A DNA stretch of 64,000 bases from Falsiroseomonas sp041690465 (GTDB taxonomy: Bacteria; Pseudomonadota; Alphaproteobacteria; Acetobacterales; Acetobacteraceae), in contig NZ_JAWLHG010000004.1 of the NCBI RefSeq assembly GCF_041690465.1, positions 248,001 to 312,000 of the forward strand, in the 5' to 3' direction. The notes beneath the pieces are model-generated. The model had not been told where the DNA came from. It worked only from the letters and a program-made list of their open reading frames with translations, and ran no database searches. Positions within the stretch are counted from its first letter, which is position 1. Every line of letters starts with the position of its first letter. A program made the position numbers and the translations under genes. This document shows, piece by piece, positions 31,201-38,889 of this stretch.

Positions 31201-31421
31201 AGGATCAGCAGCTGATTCGCGCGACGTCCGGTCGGGGCGGCATCTCGCAGCCGTTGCAGCCGGCCCGTCCGGCTTGCGCCATGGCCCGCGCGATGGCGAT
31301 CGTCGTTGGCGCCGCCCGGCCTGGGCGGACTCAGACCCGAAAACAAGGAAACACCCCCGGGTACCGCAGACTGATCAGGTCCTTTCCAACCGAAGGCCAA
31401 GCCCGGCCTCCCGACGAACAT
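28278..31421 (-). CDS. Membrane hybrid histidine kinase with Cache-like sensor, PAS domains and receiver
   Basis: About 1047 residues. A first helix (LLILCTVLPVLLMAFGAWLT, near residue 70) and a second (AIGLPATFMLIGLAFAV, near 350) enclose a periplasmic Cache-like sensor containing the FVIDRHGAVLVSANVYPVPR motif. A short coiled coil, two PAS/PAC segments (RYIRPDGGVVWLQDQG; RRPDGSWGWDW), and a kinase core follow. The phospho-His is His678 in GGIAHDFNNVLQ; the ATP site has NLATNARDAMPRG and GQGTGLGLPMAKG. A C-terminal receiver has Asp975 in VADLSMPGLDG. The ATG at 31421 lacks a clear RBS; an in-frame TTG about 75 bp downstream is an alternative. No separate response regulator is adjacent. Confidence 0.87.
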   Translation of the reverse strand: MFVGRPGLAFGWKGPDQSAVPGGVSLFSGLSPPRPGGANDDRHRAGHGASRTGRLQRLRDAAPTGRRANQLLILCTVLPVLLMAFGAWLTWRETWDQAQVEVERSAVAVAQYGERVLALHAVAAGRMNVILRGLSDGEIRGREAELHAELEQLAREIPHTEAGFVIDRHGAVLVSANVYPVPREGTPGADRDFFLALSAADPPEIHVSRLHVGRLDGALFFAVSRRRERTGNGDPPGTFEGLVNLSIFPDQLAHGLRDLTQDDTDIAGLVRTDGEVLARSPAMTVPVRLGDGLLRPLGNRAAAVSIQARSAVDGQDYLVAARLIEGWPVYGMAGRPLAAVVAAWRRAVAYQLAIGLPATFMLIGLAFAVRQGSRRLAAANDQLEQRVAARTAELADSARRLQEALRVGRVLAFEFDPAAGRVVRSPNAGEILGQAETEAVTDTREGFFAAVHPDDRERVRVALAGSTPAQPRYQVRFRYIRPDGGVVWLQDQGAGQFGPDGRLLRLTSLARDVTAEMAAEEAMRDAEQRLRAATEGAGLGTYEIDFRRDRAWFDARAVEVTGGVLPAATWFALDGPEWAALAAIIHPEDRAAFEQAWSDVVRGAADGWAVETRLRRPDGSWGWDWCHGTVTERDPATLRPRRLVGIVQDVTDRRRLEAELRQGQKLQALGSLAGGIAHDFNNVLQAVSGAAAMLRREAGDPARVRHRTRMLAEAVERGAAITGRLLGFARRTEARATPLDVAELLQGLKEILGPTLGAGIEIRVEALPGLPPLLAEREQLQTALINLATNARDAMPRGGVLILSAAAERVTRRGAGVPAGLEPGEYLRLSVRDDGTGMGAATLARAADPFFTTKPEGQGTGLGLPMAKGLAAQLGGAFLIESAPGKGTTVTLWLPGASRRAPGSAAPAPAEGGLTAAPGPERRLRILVVDDDRLVRETLADELTAAGHGVCVAPGGAEALALLDAGERVDALVADLSMPGLDGLSLIQAVRRRYAALACVLLTGHTEGSAAALAPDAGGGEFALLHKPATGAEVAAALGTLQRAEPA

Positions 31422-31588
31422 GCGCAACCGCGCATAGCAGGGTCGGGCAACCCTCCATTCGCAATTCGGAAGAAGTCGCGAACACGTGAAGTTACGCGCA
31501 ACTGTTTGTTGAGACTCGATTCGCTCGTAGGATAGGAATTAGCCAGAAACGACTGTGCCGTCTGCCGCGAAGGGTTGCATGGTGACAC

Positions 31589-32098
31589 TTACCGCTGGTT
31601 GCGTCTCCGCCATTCCTCCGGGGCCTCGAAGCGGCCGCCCCAGAGGCCACGGCCCTCCCACCGGGCGCGGAGTTCCTGCGGCAGGTAGCGCCAGGAGTAG
31701 CGCGTATAGGCGACGGCCAGCCCCTCGCGCACCAGCCAGGCGCCGATGTCCTGGTCGCCCGCATGGCATCGGCCGAGCACGCGGCCGAAGCGGTCGCGGC
31801 CCTGCGAGACGCAACGCACCATGCGGCCGTCCAGGAACAGCCGCAGCGATACGGTCACGTCGCGCCCGCAGGGCCAGCGGAGGCCTTCGCGCTCGCAGGG
31901 CTGATTGGATTCCGGGGCATCCACGCCATGCAGCCGGACCCGCTCGCCGCGCAGCACGAGCGTGTCGCCATCCACCACTTGGGCGGGGCCGGACAGGTCC
32001 GGCTGCCCAGGCTCGCCGCGGATCAGGGCAAGGCCCGCGCCGAGCGCAGCCAGGGCCAGCAGGACGAGGGCGCGCCAGCGCCGCAGCGTCCGCCTCAT
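31589..32098 (-). CDS. Thermonuclease-like (SNase) secreted or anchored nuclease
   Basis: A 169-residue protein with an N-terminal hydrophobic segment (ALVLLALAALGAGLALI), signal peptide or anchor, then a staphylococcal-nuclease fold. VVDGDTLVLRGERVRLHGVD matches the calcium/substrate motif, with DAPE following. The catalytic Arg/Glu set is suggested by R in GVDAPE context and DRFGRVLGRC. The C-terminal WRYLPQELRARWEGRGLW segment is common in bacterial SNase-like proteins. The start overlaps the msrQ stop (ATGA); an ATG four codons upstream is possible. Substrate DNA or RNA and true activity are not provable here. Confidence 0.85.
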   Translation of the reverse strand: MRRTLRRWRALVLLALAALGAGLALIRGEPGQPDLSGPAQVVDGDTLVLRGERVRLHGVDAPESNQPCEREGLRWPCGRDVTVSLRLFLDGRMVRCVSQGRDRFGRVLGRCHAGDQDIGAWLVREGLAVAYTRYSWRYLPQELRARWEGRGLWGGRFEAPEEWRRRNQR

Positions 32099-32952
32099 CG
32101 TCGCACCCATCGCCGGCGCAGCAGCGGCAGCAGCGCCGCCGCCAGCGCCGCCAGCAGCACTGCCTGCGCCGGCCGGAGCCCGGCCGCGGTGCCGAGGTTG
32201 GCGGCGAGGATGCGCCCGGCCGGCAGGCTGGTCGTGGCCGCATACCAGGCGAACTCGACCAGCGCAGCGCCGAGCGCGGCCACCGCGGCCAGGCCGAGCA
32301 GCGCCGGCGGATGCGCGCGCCGGCGCCCGGGGAGCAGGCGCCAGAGCATCAGCCAGAGATAGCAGCCGGCGAGCAGCACCGCCGCATCGGCCCGCGCGCG
32401 GGATTGCAGGAAGGCGTGCAGCACCGCACCCGCCGCCAGCAGATAGACCCAGCGATGCAGCCGCCCCCAACGCCGCCCGAGCCGCGCCTGCCAGCCATCC
32501 GTCGATGTCCAGCCCAGCACGGCCAGCCCCGCCAGCACGGCGAAGCCGAGCGTCAGGTAGAGGCGCGTGGCGATCTCCAACGCGACCGCCAGCAGGTCCC
32601 AGGCGAGATGCCCGGCATAGAGCACGAGGTGCAGCAGCGCATAGGCGAGCGCGGCGAGGCCGACCATGCGCCGCAGCGTCGCCGCCTTCGGCCAGTCGGC
32701 GATGAAGCGCAGCGGCGTGACGGCGAGGCTGATCAGCAGGATATGCGCTGCGTGGCTGCCGGCCTCCCGCGTCGCCGCCTTCCAGGGCTCGGCGCCCATG
32801 CCGCCGGTGGCGAGCAGTGCCAGCAGCACCGCGCCCGGCGCGGCGAGGGCGACCAGGAGCGAAAGGCGCAGTGGCGAGAAGCGGCCGAAGCGGTCGAGCC
32901 ACGGCCAGGGGCCGGGCGGGCGGAAGGGCACGGCGGGGCGGCGATCACGCAT
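32095..32952 (-). CDS. msrQ: MsrQ, haem-binding membrane subunit of methionine sulfoxide reductase
   Basis: A 285-residue polytopic protein of the ferric-reductase-like family. MsrQ passes electrons to periplasmic MsrP, which repairs oxidised methionine. Helices contain conserved His in SHAAHILLISLAVTP, YALLHLVLYAGHLAWD, LHRWVYLLAAGAVLHAFLQ, compatible with haem ligation, and the WTSTDGWQARLGRRW loop is typical. The usual partner msrP is not next to it, as upstream is an ELM1-like gene and downstream the nuclease. The C-terminal 60 residues add extra helices. The start is ATG 32952. Confidence 0.86.
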   Translation of the reverse strand: MRDRRPAVPFRPPGPWPWLDRFGRFSPLRLSLLVALAAPGAVLLALLATGGMGAEPWKAATREAGSHAAHILLISLAVTPLRFIADWPKAATLRRMVGLAALAYALLHLVLYAGHLAWDLLAVALEIATRLYLTLGFAVLAGLAVLGWTSTDGWQARLGRRWGRLHRWVYLLAAGAVLHAFLQSRARADAAVLLAGCYLWLMLWRLLPGRRRAHPPALLGLAAVAALGAALVEFAWYAATTSLPAGRILAANLGTAAGLRPAQAVLLAALAAALLPLLRRRWVRR

Positions 32953-32987
32953 GCCGTCCCTTCGCCGCGGCAGCGCCGGGGTTTCGC

Positions 32988-33989
32988 TCAAGCGACGAGC
33001 CCCCGCGCACGGATCTCGCCGGCGATGCGCGCCGTCTCGTCGAGCGGCGCACGGGCGAAGGGCGCCGGCGCACGGTCGAGCGGGCGGGCCTGGCCTGCGG
33101 CGTAGAGGCTCTCGTGCAGCGCCCGGTGCCGGCGGCCCTCGTCGCCCGTCGGCGCGATGAAGATCGGCGCGGCGGTGACCAGCACCTCCGACAGCATGGA
33201 GACGGAATCGCCGGTGACGACCAGCGCGTCGGCCCAGGCCATGAAGCCGAGCAGCGGATTCGCCCCCTCCCCGCCCCAGCGATGCAGCCGGTGCGGCACG
33301 GCATCGAGCGCCCAGGCCAGCGCCTCGGTGGCGGCGCTGCCCGTGCGGCGGCTGGCGGTGGCGAGCACGCTGCCGGCGAAGCCCGCCACGCGGGCGCCGA
33401 GCGCAGCGGCGGCGGCAGGTGCCATCCCCTCGCCCCGCACCGGCCCGCCGACCAGCAGCGCGATGCGCGGCGGCGGCAGCGCGGCCAGCGCCGCCCATTC
33501 CGCGCGCGCGTCGGCAAGGCGCGCCGGGGAGATGCGGTGGGCGGCGCCGAGGATGGGCAGGACGTTCGGCGCCTCGGGGGGCCGATCGTGGCGGCCGATC
33601 ACGAGCAGGTCGAGGCCGCCAGCCGGCCAGGCGCGCATGCAGTGGACGGTGCGAACCCCGCGCCCGGCCAGCCAGCGCGCCACCGGCGCGGAGCGGCGGC
33701 CGGCGGAGATGGCGAGTTGCGGCCAGGGCGGGGCAAATCCGGCGCGCGCCCCGGGCGCGAGACCGGCAAGGCTCGGCAGCGGCAGCGGCAGGCGGGCAAG
33801 CGTGCTCCAATCCAGGGCCAGCGTCCGGAAGGGCAGTTCCAACCGCTCCGCGATGCCGAGGGCCTGGGCGGCGGTGCCGGCGCGGGGATCGGCCAGCACC
33901 CAGACGGGGGGTGTCCGGCCGTCCGACTCACGCCTCTGGTGCTCGGTCCCTGCGGACCCTGCGCCCTGTGGCGACCGGGGGGCGCTCAT
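32988..33989 (-). CDS. ELM1/GtrOC1-like protein (DUF1022)
   Basis: A 333-residue protein of the mitochondrial-fission-ELM1-like family (DUF1022), which has a glycosyltransferase-B-like fold. Typical segments are VWVLADPRAGTAAQALGIAE, PWPQLAISAGRRSAPVARWL, DLLVIGRHDRPPEAPNVLPI, and ADALVVTGDSVSMLSEVL with the conserved SVSM.SE motif. There is no signal peptide; the first 25 residues before PPVWVLADP are not conserved and may be excess. The biochemical role is undetermined. It is divergent from pyrE, about 70 bp apart. Confidence 0.85.
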   Translation of the reverse strand: MSAPRSPQGAGSAGTEHQRRESDGRTPPVWVLADPRAGTAAQALGIAERLELPFRTLALDWSTLARLPLPLPSLAGLAPGARAGFAPPWPQLAISAGRRSAPVARWLAGRGVRTVHCMRAWPAGGLDLLVIGRHDRPPEAPNVLPILGAAHRISPARLADARAEWAALAALPPPRIALLVGGPVRGEGMAPAAAAALGARVAGFAGSVLATASRRTGSAATEALAWALDAVPHRLHRWGGEGANPLLGFMAWADALVVTGDSVSMLSEVLVTAAPIFIAPTGDEGRRHRALHESLYAAGQARPLDRAPAPFARAPLDETARIAGEIRARGLVA

Positions 33990-34058
33990 GGACGCGCCGC
34001 GGCGGTGGGGTTACGAACGCTGGTCACTTCGATCCCCTGCCGACAGGACACCGCCCCG

Positions 34059-34781
34059 ATGGCCGTCACCCACGCCTCCGACTGGGACCGCGACGCCGCG
34101 CTGACCACCGCCCGCATCCTGCTGGAGATCAAGGCGGTGAATTTCCGGCCGGAGGAACCCTACACCTTCACCAGCGGCTGGAAGTCGCCGGTCTACATAG
34201 ACTGCCGCAAGATCATCTCCTTCCCCCGCGCGCGCAACCGCATCTGCGACCTGGGCGTGGAGAAGATCGGCCGCCACGTCGGCTATGAGACGATCGAGGC
34301 GGTGGTCGGCGGGGAGACCGCCGGCATTCCCTTCGGCGCCTGGATCGCCGACCGGATGCTGGCGCCCATGGCCTATGTGCGGAAGAAGCCGAAGGGCTTC
34401 GGCCGCAATGCGCAGATCGAGGGCGAGGTGCCGGTGGGCAAGCAGACGCTGCTGGTGGAGGACCTGACCACCGACGGCGCCAGCAAGATCCGCTTCGCGA
34501 CGGCGCTGCGCGAGGCGGGTGCGATCTGCGACCATACCTTCGTGGTGTTCTACTACGGCGTCTTCCCCGGCAGCTTCGAGCAGATGAAGGCGATGGGCCT
34601 GAACCTGCACCATCTCTGCACCTGGTGGGACGTGCTGGAGGTGTGCCGGGAGCGTCCCTATTTCTCCGAAGGCGCGCTGAAGGAAGTGCGCAAGTTCCTG
34701 GAGGACCCGGTGGGCTGGTCGAAGGCGCATGGCGGCATCGGCAGCCTGGCGGAGGCGCGGCCGAAGGACGCAGCGGAGTAG
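34059..34781 (+). CDS. pyrE: Orotate phosphoribosyltransferase
   Basis: A 240-residue enzyme forming orotidine-5'-monophosphate from orotate and PRPP in pyrimidine synthesis. The orotate-binding segment FTSGWKSPVYIDCRKII (about residues 38-54), the lysine-rich loop VRKKPKGFGRNAQIEG, and the PRPP-binding motif LLVEDLTTDGASK near residue 136 are all present. The protein is of the longer alphaproteobacterial type. The start is ATG 34059; an overlapping long open frame upstream is not family-like. The following hypothetical gene begins 14 bp downstream. Confidence 0.95.
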   Translation: MAVTHASDWDRDAALTTARILLEIKAVNFRPEEPYTFTSGWKSPVYIDCRKIISFPRARNRICDLGVEKIGRHVGYETIEAVVGGETAGIPFGAWIADRMLAPMAYVRKKPKGFGRNAQIEGEVPVGKQTLLVEDLTTDGASKIRFATALREAGAICDHTFVVFYYGVFPGSFEQMKAMGLNLHHLCTWWDVLEVCRERPYFSEGALKEVRKFLEDPVGWSKAHGGIGSLAEARPKDAAE

Positions 34782-34794
34782 GCGTTGTATCCGC

Positions 34795-35457
34795 ATGGCG
34801 CCGGTGCCCTTCACGGAGGAGTGGATGGTTGCTCCACGCGCGGCCATCCGGATTCCGCGCGGCGATGTCGGTGAGTCGCTGATTGCCGGGATCGACACTT
34901 CGGTCCCGGGACGTCTGAAGGGGCGACGCAACTGGCACCGCGAGCGTTACTGTATCGCCGCGTTTATGCGGCATCTCTGTGCCACAGCACCGAATGTGTT
35001 CCCGGCCGAGTTGATACGTCAGCAATCACCGGACTTCATGCTGGTGTCGGAGGTTTACACGCGGGCTTTGGCGATCGAACGTACAGATGCATCTGCGGTC
35101 GAGTTCCAGGACCGTCTCGACGCAGAGGCGACGCTTTCCGATCCGGAGGCGAAATTTCTACCTCCTCACGGCTCTGGTTCCGCCGACACGTGGAGGCGGG
35201 ACCTCCGCTCCGCAGTACAGCGCAAGAGTTCACCGAATCGCTGGCGCTATTCCGTGCCGGGGAGCGCCCGCTGCCTGCTCGCTCATGAACTGATGGAGAG
35301 CTTCATGTTCGTCGATGACGATGAGGCGCACCTCGCACGCGGCGTGCTGGCAGACGCACAGAGCACAGGGATCGAACTTGACTGCATAGCAGTGATCCGG
35401 GGAAGCGAGGTCAGGGTATGGGCTGGAAAATCCGCCGCGGACTTGCTGAGGTCGTGA
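34795..35457 (+). CDS. Orphan hypothetical protein of lower GC content
   Basis: An unrecognised 220-residue soluble protein. There is no signal peptide, membrane helix or motif I can place. Visible segments include LIRQQSPDFMLVSEVYTRAL, HELMESFMFVDDDEAHLARG and IAVIRGSEVRVWAGKSAADL at the end. The base composition is visibly lower in GC than its neighbours and rare codons such as ATA, TTT and CGA occur more often, so it may be a horizontal arrival. ATG 34795 is used; ATG 34825 directly after GGAGGAGTGG may be the true start. It ends by overlapping the next gene. Confidence 0.6.
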   Translation: MAPVPFTEEWMVAPRAAIRIPRGDVGESLIAGIDTSVPGRLKGRRNWHRERYCIAAFMRHLCATAPNVFPAELIRQQSPDFMLVSEVYTRALAIERTDASAVEFQDRLDAEATLSDPEAKFLPPHGSGSADTWRRDLRSAVQRKSSPNRWRYSVPGSARCLLAHELMESFMFVDDDEAHLARGVLADAQSTGIELDCIAVIRGSEVRVWAGKSAADLLRS

Positions 35458-37118
35458 ACGTCGCAGCGTGCAGCCGATCGCTGGTGATCGTCGGGATGGT
35501 CGCCGCCGCGCCTGCCCTCGCGCAGCAGCGCGAGCAGCTCACCATCGGCATCACGCAGTATCCCGCCACGCTGCACCCGAACATCGAGAGCATGGCGGCG
35601 AAGTCCTACGTGCTCGGCTTCACGCGCCGGCCGCTTACCGTCTACGACCAGGACTGGCGCCTGACATGCCTGGGCTGCGAGACGCTGCCCTCCCTCGAAA
35701 ACGGGCTGGCGGAGCGCGAGACCACGCCGGATGGCAAGGACGGCATCCGCGTCACCTGGCGCCTCCGCGAGGACTGGCGCTGGGGCGACGGCACGCCGGT
35801 GAGCGCGGAGGACCTGCTCTTCGCCTGGCGGGCCGGGCGCGACTTCTCGACCGGCTTCGGCGGCAGCGAGTTCTACCGCACCGCCTATGAGGCGATCGTG
35901 GTGGACCCGCGCACCATCACGCTACGCTTCGACCGCGTCACCTTCGAATACGCCTCCGCCGGCGACTGGCAGCCGCTGCCCGCGCATATCGAGCGCAGCC
36001 GCTGGGAGCAGGAGCCGCGCAGCTATCGCACGCGCAGCGCCTATGAGACGGAGCCGACCAATCCCGGCCTGTGGAACGGCCCCTATCGCGTGGCGTCCGT
36101 GCAGCCCGGCGCCGGCATCACGCTGGAGCGCAACGACGCCTGGAACGGCCCCGCACCCGCCTTCCGCCGCATCGCGGTGCGCACCGTCGAGAACACCGCG
36201 GCGCTTGAAGCGCAGCTGCTGGCCGGGCAGCTCGACATGATCGCCGGCGAGCTCGGCCTGCCACTCGACCAGGCCGCCGCGCTGGAACGCCGCGCGCGCA
36301 ATCGCTTCCGCGTCCACTACAAGCCGGGCCTGATCTACGAGCATCTCGACGTGAACCATGACACGCCGATGCTGGCGGACCGCCGCCTGCGACAGGCGCT
36401 GATCCTCTCGCTCGACCGCGCGCAGATCGTGCAGCGGCTTTTCGGGGGCCGTCAGCCGGTGGCGCACACCAATGTCAATCCGCTCGACTGGGTGCACGAC
36501 AACGACGTGCGGCAATGGCCCTTCGACCTCGCGCGCGCCGGCGCCGTGCTCGACGAGGCGGGCTGGCGCATGGCCCCCGACGGCATCCGCCGCAATGAGG
36601 CCGGGGAGCGGCTGACCATCGAGCTGATGACCACCGCCGGCAACCGCTCGCGGGAGGCGGTGCAGCAGGTGGTCCAGGGCATGTGGCGGCAGGCCGGCAT
36701 CGAGGCGCGCATCAGGAACGAGCCGCCGCGCGTGCTGTTCGGCGAGACGCTCTCGAAGCGCCGCTTCACCGGCGCGGTGATGTTCGCCTGGATCAGCGCG
36801 CCGGAAAGCGTGCCGCGCACCACGCTGCACTCCGACGAGATTCCCCGCCCCGAGCGCAACTGGTCGGGCCAGAACTACACCGGCTTCCGCAACGCGGAGG
36901 TGGACGCGCTGCTGCAGGCAATCCCGATCGAGCTGGACCGCGAGAAGCGCCGCGCGCTCTGGCACCGGCTGCAGGCGATCTACGCCGAGGAACTGCCGGC
37001 GATCCCGCTGTGGTTCCGCGCCGATGCGCATGTCTGGCCGACCTGGCTCGATGGCGTGCGGCCGACCGGGCATCTCGCGCCGTCCTCGCTCTGGGCCGAG
37101 GAGTGGCGGGTACGGTGA
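35418..37118 (+). CDS. Peptide-type ABC substrate-binding protein
   Basis: A 566-residue SBP_bac_5 protein. A signal segment SLVIVGMVAAAPALAQ precedes QLTIGITQYPATLHPNIESM. Later features are VSAEDLLFAWRAG, GLWNGPYRVASV, and LRQALILSLDRAQIVQRLFG. The ATG at 35418 lies inside the previous gene; the GTG at 35454 overlaps its stop (GTGA) and would give a shorter signal peptide, so the start is uncertain. Two permease genes follow in coupled fashion, but no ATPase gene is seen, so the importer must borrow one or use one encoded elsewhere. Confidence 0.92.
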   Translation: MGWKIRRGLAEVVNVAACSRSLVIVGMVAAAPALAQQREQLTIGITQYPATLHPNIESMAAKSYVLGFTRRPLTVYDQDWRLTCLGCETLPSLENGLAERETTPDGKDGIRVTWRLREDWRWGDGTPVSAEDLLFAWRAGRDFSTGFGGSEFYRTAYEAIVVDPRTITLRFDRVTFEYASAGDWQPLPAHIERSRWEQEPRSYRTRSAYETEPTNPGLWNGPYRVASVQPGAGITLERNDAWNGPAPAFRRIAVRTVENTAALEAQLLAGQLDMIAGELGLPLDQAAALERRARNRFRVHYKPGLIYEHLDVNHDTPMLADRRLRQALILSLDRAQIVQRLFGGRQPVAHTNVNPLDWVHDNDVRQWPFDLARAGAVLDEAGWRMAPDGIRRNEAGERLTIELMTTAGNRSREAVQQVVQGMWRQAGIEARIRNEPPRVLFGETLSKRRFTGAVMFAWISAPESVPRTTLHSDEIPRPERNWSGQNYTGFRNAEVDALLQAIPIELDREKRRALWHRLQAIYAEELPAIPLWFRADAHVWPTWLDGVRPTGHLAPSSLWAEEWRVR

Positions 37119-38053
37119 TCCGCCTGCTCGGCGCGCGCCTGGTGCAGATCGCGGTGACGATGGCGGTGCTCTCCTTCGCCATGTTCCTGCTGATCGGGCT
37201 GATGCCGGGCGATCCGATCGACCTCGCCATCGCCGGCGATCCGCGCCTGACCGCGGAGGATGCGGCGCGGCTGCGGGCGCTGCACGGGTTGGACCAGCCG
37301 CTGCTCGCGCGCTACGCCGCCTGGGCGGGCGCGCTGCTGGAAGGGCGCTTCGGGCATTCGCGGCTGTTCGCGCAGCCGGTGGCCGACATCATCCTGCCTG
37401 CACTTGGCTCCACGCTGGTGCTGCTCGGCGCGGCACTGGCGGTGGCGGCGACGCTTGGCATCGGGCTCGGGCTGCTGGCGGCGGCACGGCCGCGGCTCGC
37501 GCCGCTGGTGGATGCCATCGCCATCCTCGGGCAGTCGGCGCCGTCCTTCTGGCTCGGTATCCTGCTCATCATCCTCTTTGCGGTGACGCTCGGCTGGCTG
37601 CCGGCGGGCGGGACGAGCGAGACCGGCGGGCTCGACCGGCTGCGCTTCCTGCTGCTGCCGGTGGTGACGCTCGCCATCGCCAACCTCGCCGCCTATGCGC
37701 GCCATTCGGCTTCCGCGGTCGGCCTTGCGCTGCGCGAGCCCTGGGTGACGGCAGCGCGCGCCCGCGGCAATGCCGAGGCGCGGGTGCTGCTGCGCCACGC
37801 CCTTCCCAATGCCGCGGTGCCGATCCTGCAGGTCGCGGCGCTGGATGCCGGTGCGCTGGTCGGCGGGGCGCTGATCACCGAGACGCTGTTCGCGCGCCCC
37901 GGCATGGGCAAGCTGATCTACGATGCCGTGATGGGGAACGACACCAACCTGGCGCTCATCGCGCTGCTGCTGGTGGCGCTGGTGACGATGCTGGCGACGC
38001 TGGCAGCGGACCTGGCGCAGCGCGCGCTGGATCCGCGACTGAGGGACGCATGA
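37115..38053 (+). CDS. ABC permease, DppB type
   Basis: A 312-residue inner-membrane permease of peptide/nickel importers. It begins IRLLGARLVQIAVTMAVLSF, has the usual PGDPIDLAIAGDPRLTAED periplasmic region, then LPAGG and RARGNAEARVLLRHALPNA, the EAA loop that contacts the ATPase. ETLFARPGMGKLIYDAVM is the typical final loop. It starts at a GTG overlapping the binding-protein stop (GTGA) and ends overlapping the second permease (ATGA). Confidence 0.93.
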   Translation: MIRLLGARLVQIAVTMAVLSFAMFLLIGLMPGDPIDLAIAGDPRLTAEDAARLRALHGLDQPLLARYAAWAGALLEGRFGHSRLFAQPVADIILPALGSTLVLLGAALAVAATLGIGLGLLAAARPRLAPLVDAIAILGQSAPSFWLGILLIILFAVTLGWLPAGGTSETGGLDRLRFLLLPVVTLAIANLAAYARHSASAVGLALREPWVTAARARGNAEARVLLRHALPNAAVPILQVAALDAGALVGGALITETLFARPGMGKLIYDAVMGNDTNLALIALLLVALVTMLATLAADLAQRALDPRLRDA

Positions 38054-38865
38054 GGTTGGCGCTCGGCGTCGCGCTGCTGCTTCTGCTGGCGCTCGCCGCG
38101 CTGGGTGCGCCGCTGGTGGAATCCTGGCTCGGCCATGATCCCTTCGCGCCGGACCTGTTCAAGCGGCATGAGCCGGCTTCGGCGGAACACCCGCTCGGCA
38201 CCGACGATCTCGGGCGCGACCTGCTGCTTCGGCTGCTCCATGGCGCGCGAATCTCGCTCGCGGTCGGGCTGGTGACGGCGCTGGCGGCGACCACGCTCGG
38301 CACCCTCATCGGGCTGCTCGCGGCGTGGCGCGGCGGCGCATTGGATGCGGCGCTGATGCGGCTGGCGGACGGCATGCTCGCACTGCCGGCGTTGCCGGTG
38401 CTGGTGGTGCTGGCCGCGGCCGATACCGGGCGCATCGGCCTGCCGCGCGGCGAGCCGGCCTCCGATATCATCCGCATCGTCGCGATCCTGACGGTCTTCG
38501 GCTGGGTGGGCGTGGCGCGGCTGGCGCGGGCGGCCGCGCTCTCGGTGCTCGCTCGCGACTATGTGCGCGCGGCGCGCGCGCTCGGCGCCTCCGAGGCACG
38601 CGTGCTGCTGCGGCACGTGCTGCCGAATGTCGCCGGGCCGGTGGCGGTGGCAACGGCGCTCGCGGTCGCGGGCGCGATCCTGGCGGAGAGCACGCTGTCC
38701 TTCCTCGGTCTGGGCATCGCGCCGCCGGCGGCGAGCTGGGGGAACATGCTGGCCAACGCGCAGGACCTGGTGTTCAGCGCGCCCTGGGCAGCGGTCTGGC
38801 CGGGGCTGGCGATCCTGCTGGCGGTCGCAGGCTGCACGCTGGTGGCGGACGGGATCCGGCGTTAG
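38050..38865 (+). CDS. ABC permease, DppC type
   Basis: A 271-residue permease partner. After one N-terminal helix it has the DppC-family motif HPLGTDDLGRDLLLRLLHGA, then several helices, and the EAA loop AARALGASEARVLLRHVLPN. The FLGLGIAPPAASWGNML motif near the C-terminus is typical. Translational coupling with the upstream permease (ATGA) shows they form one complex. Only 24 bp separate it from the MetE-like gene, so that enzyme may be in the same transcript and act on an imported substrate. Confidence 0.93.
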   Translation: MRLALGVALLLLLALAALGAPLVESWLGHDPFAPDLFKRHEPASAEHPLGTDDLGRDLLLRLLHGARISLAVGLVTALAATTLGTLIGLLAAWRGGALDAALMRLADGMLALPALPVLVVLAAADTGRIGLPRGEPASDIIRIVAILTVFGWVGVARLARAAALSVLARDYVRAARALGASEARVLLRHVLPNVAGPVAVATALAVAGAILAESTLSFLGLGIAPPAASWGNMLANAQDLVFSAPWAAVWPGLAILLAVAGCTLVADGIRR

Positions 38866-38889
38866 AGGTTCGGGGCAGAGGGGAACGCC

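Noticed and set aside
28344..31535. 1063-codon plus-strand open frame over the hybrid kinase
   Set aside because: Antisense of the kinase, whose motifs on the minus strand are clear.
31422..31588. Lower-GC 167-bp gap between the hybrid kinase and nuclease genes
   Set aside because: Open frames here are short and lack family features. It probably holds the kinase promoter, but no convincing -35/-10 pair was found.
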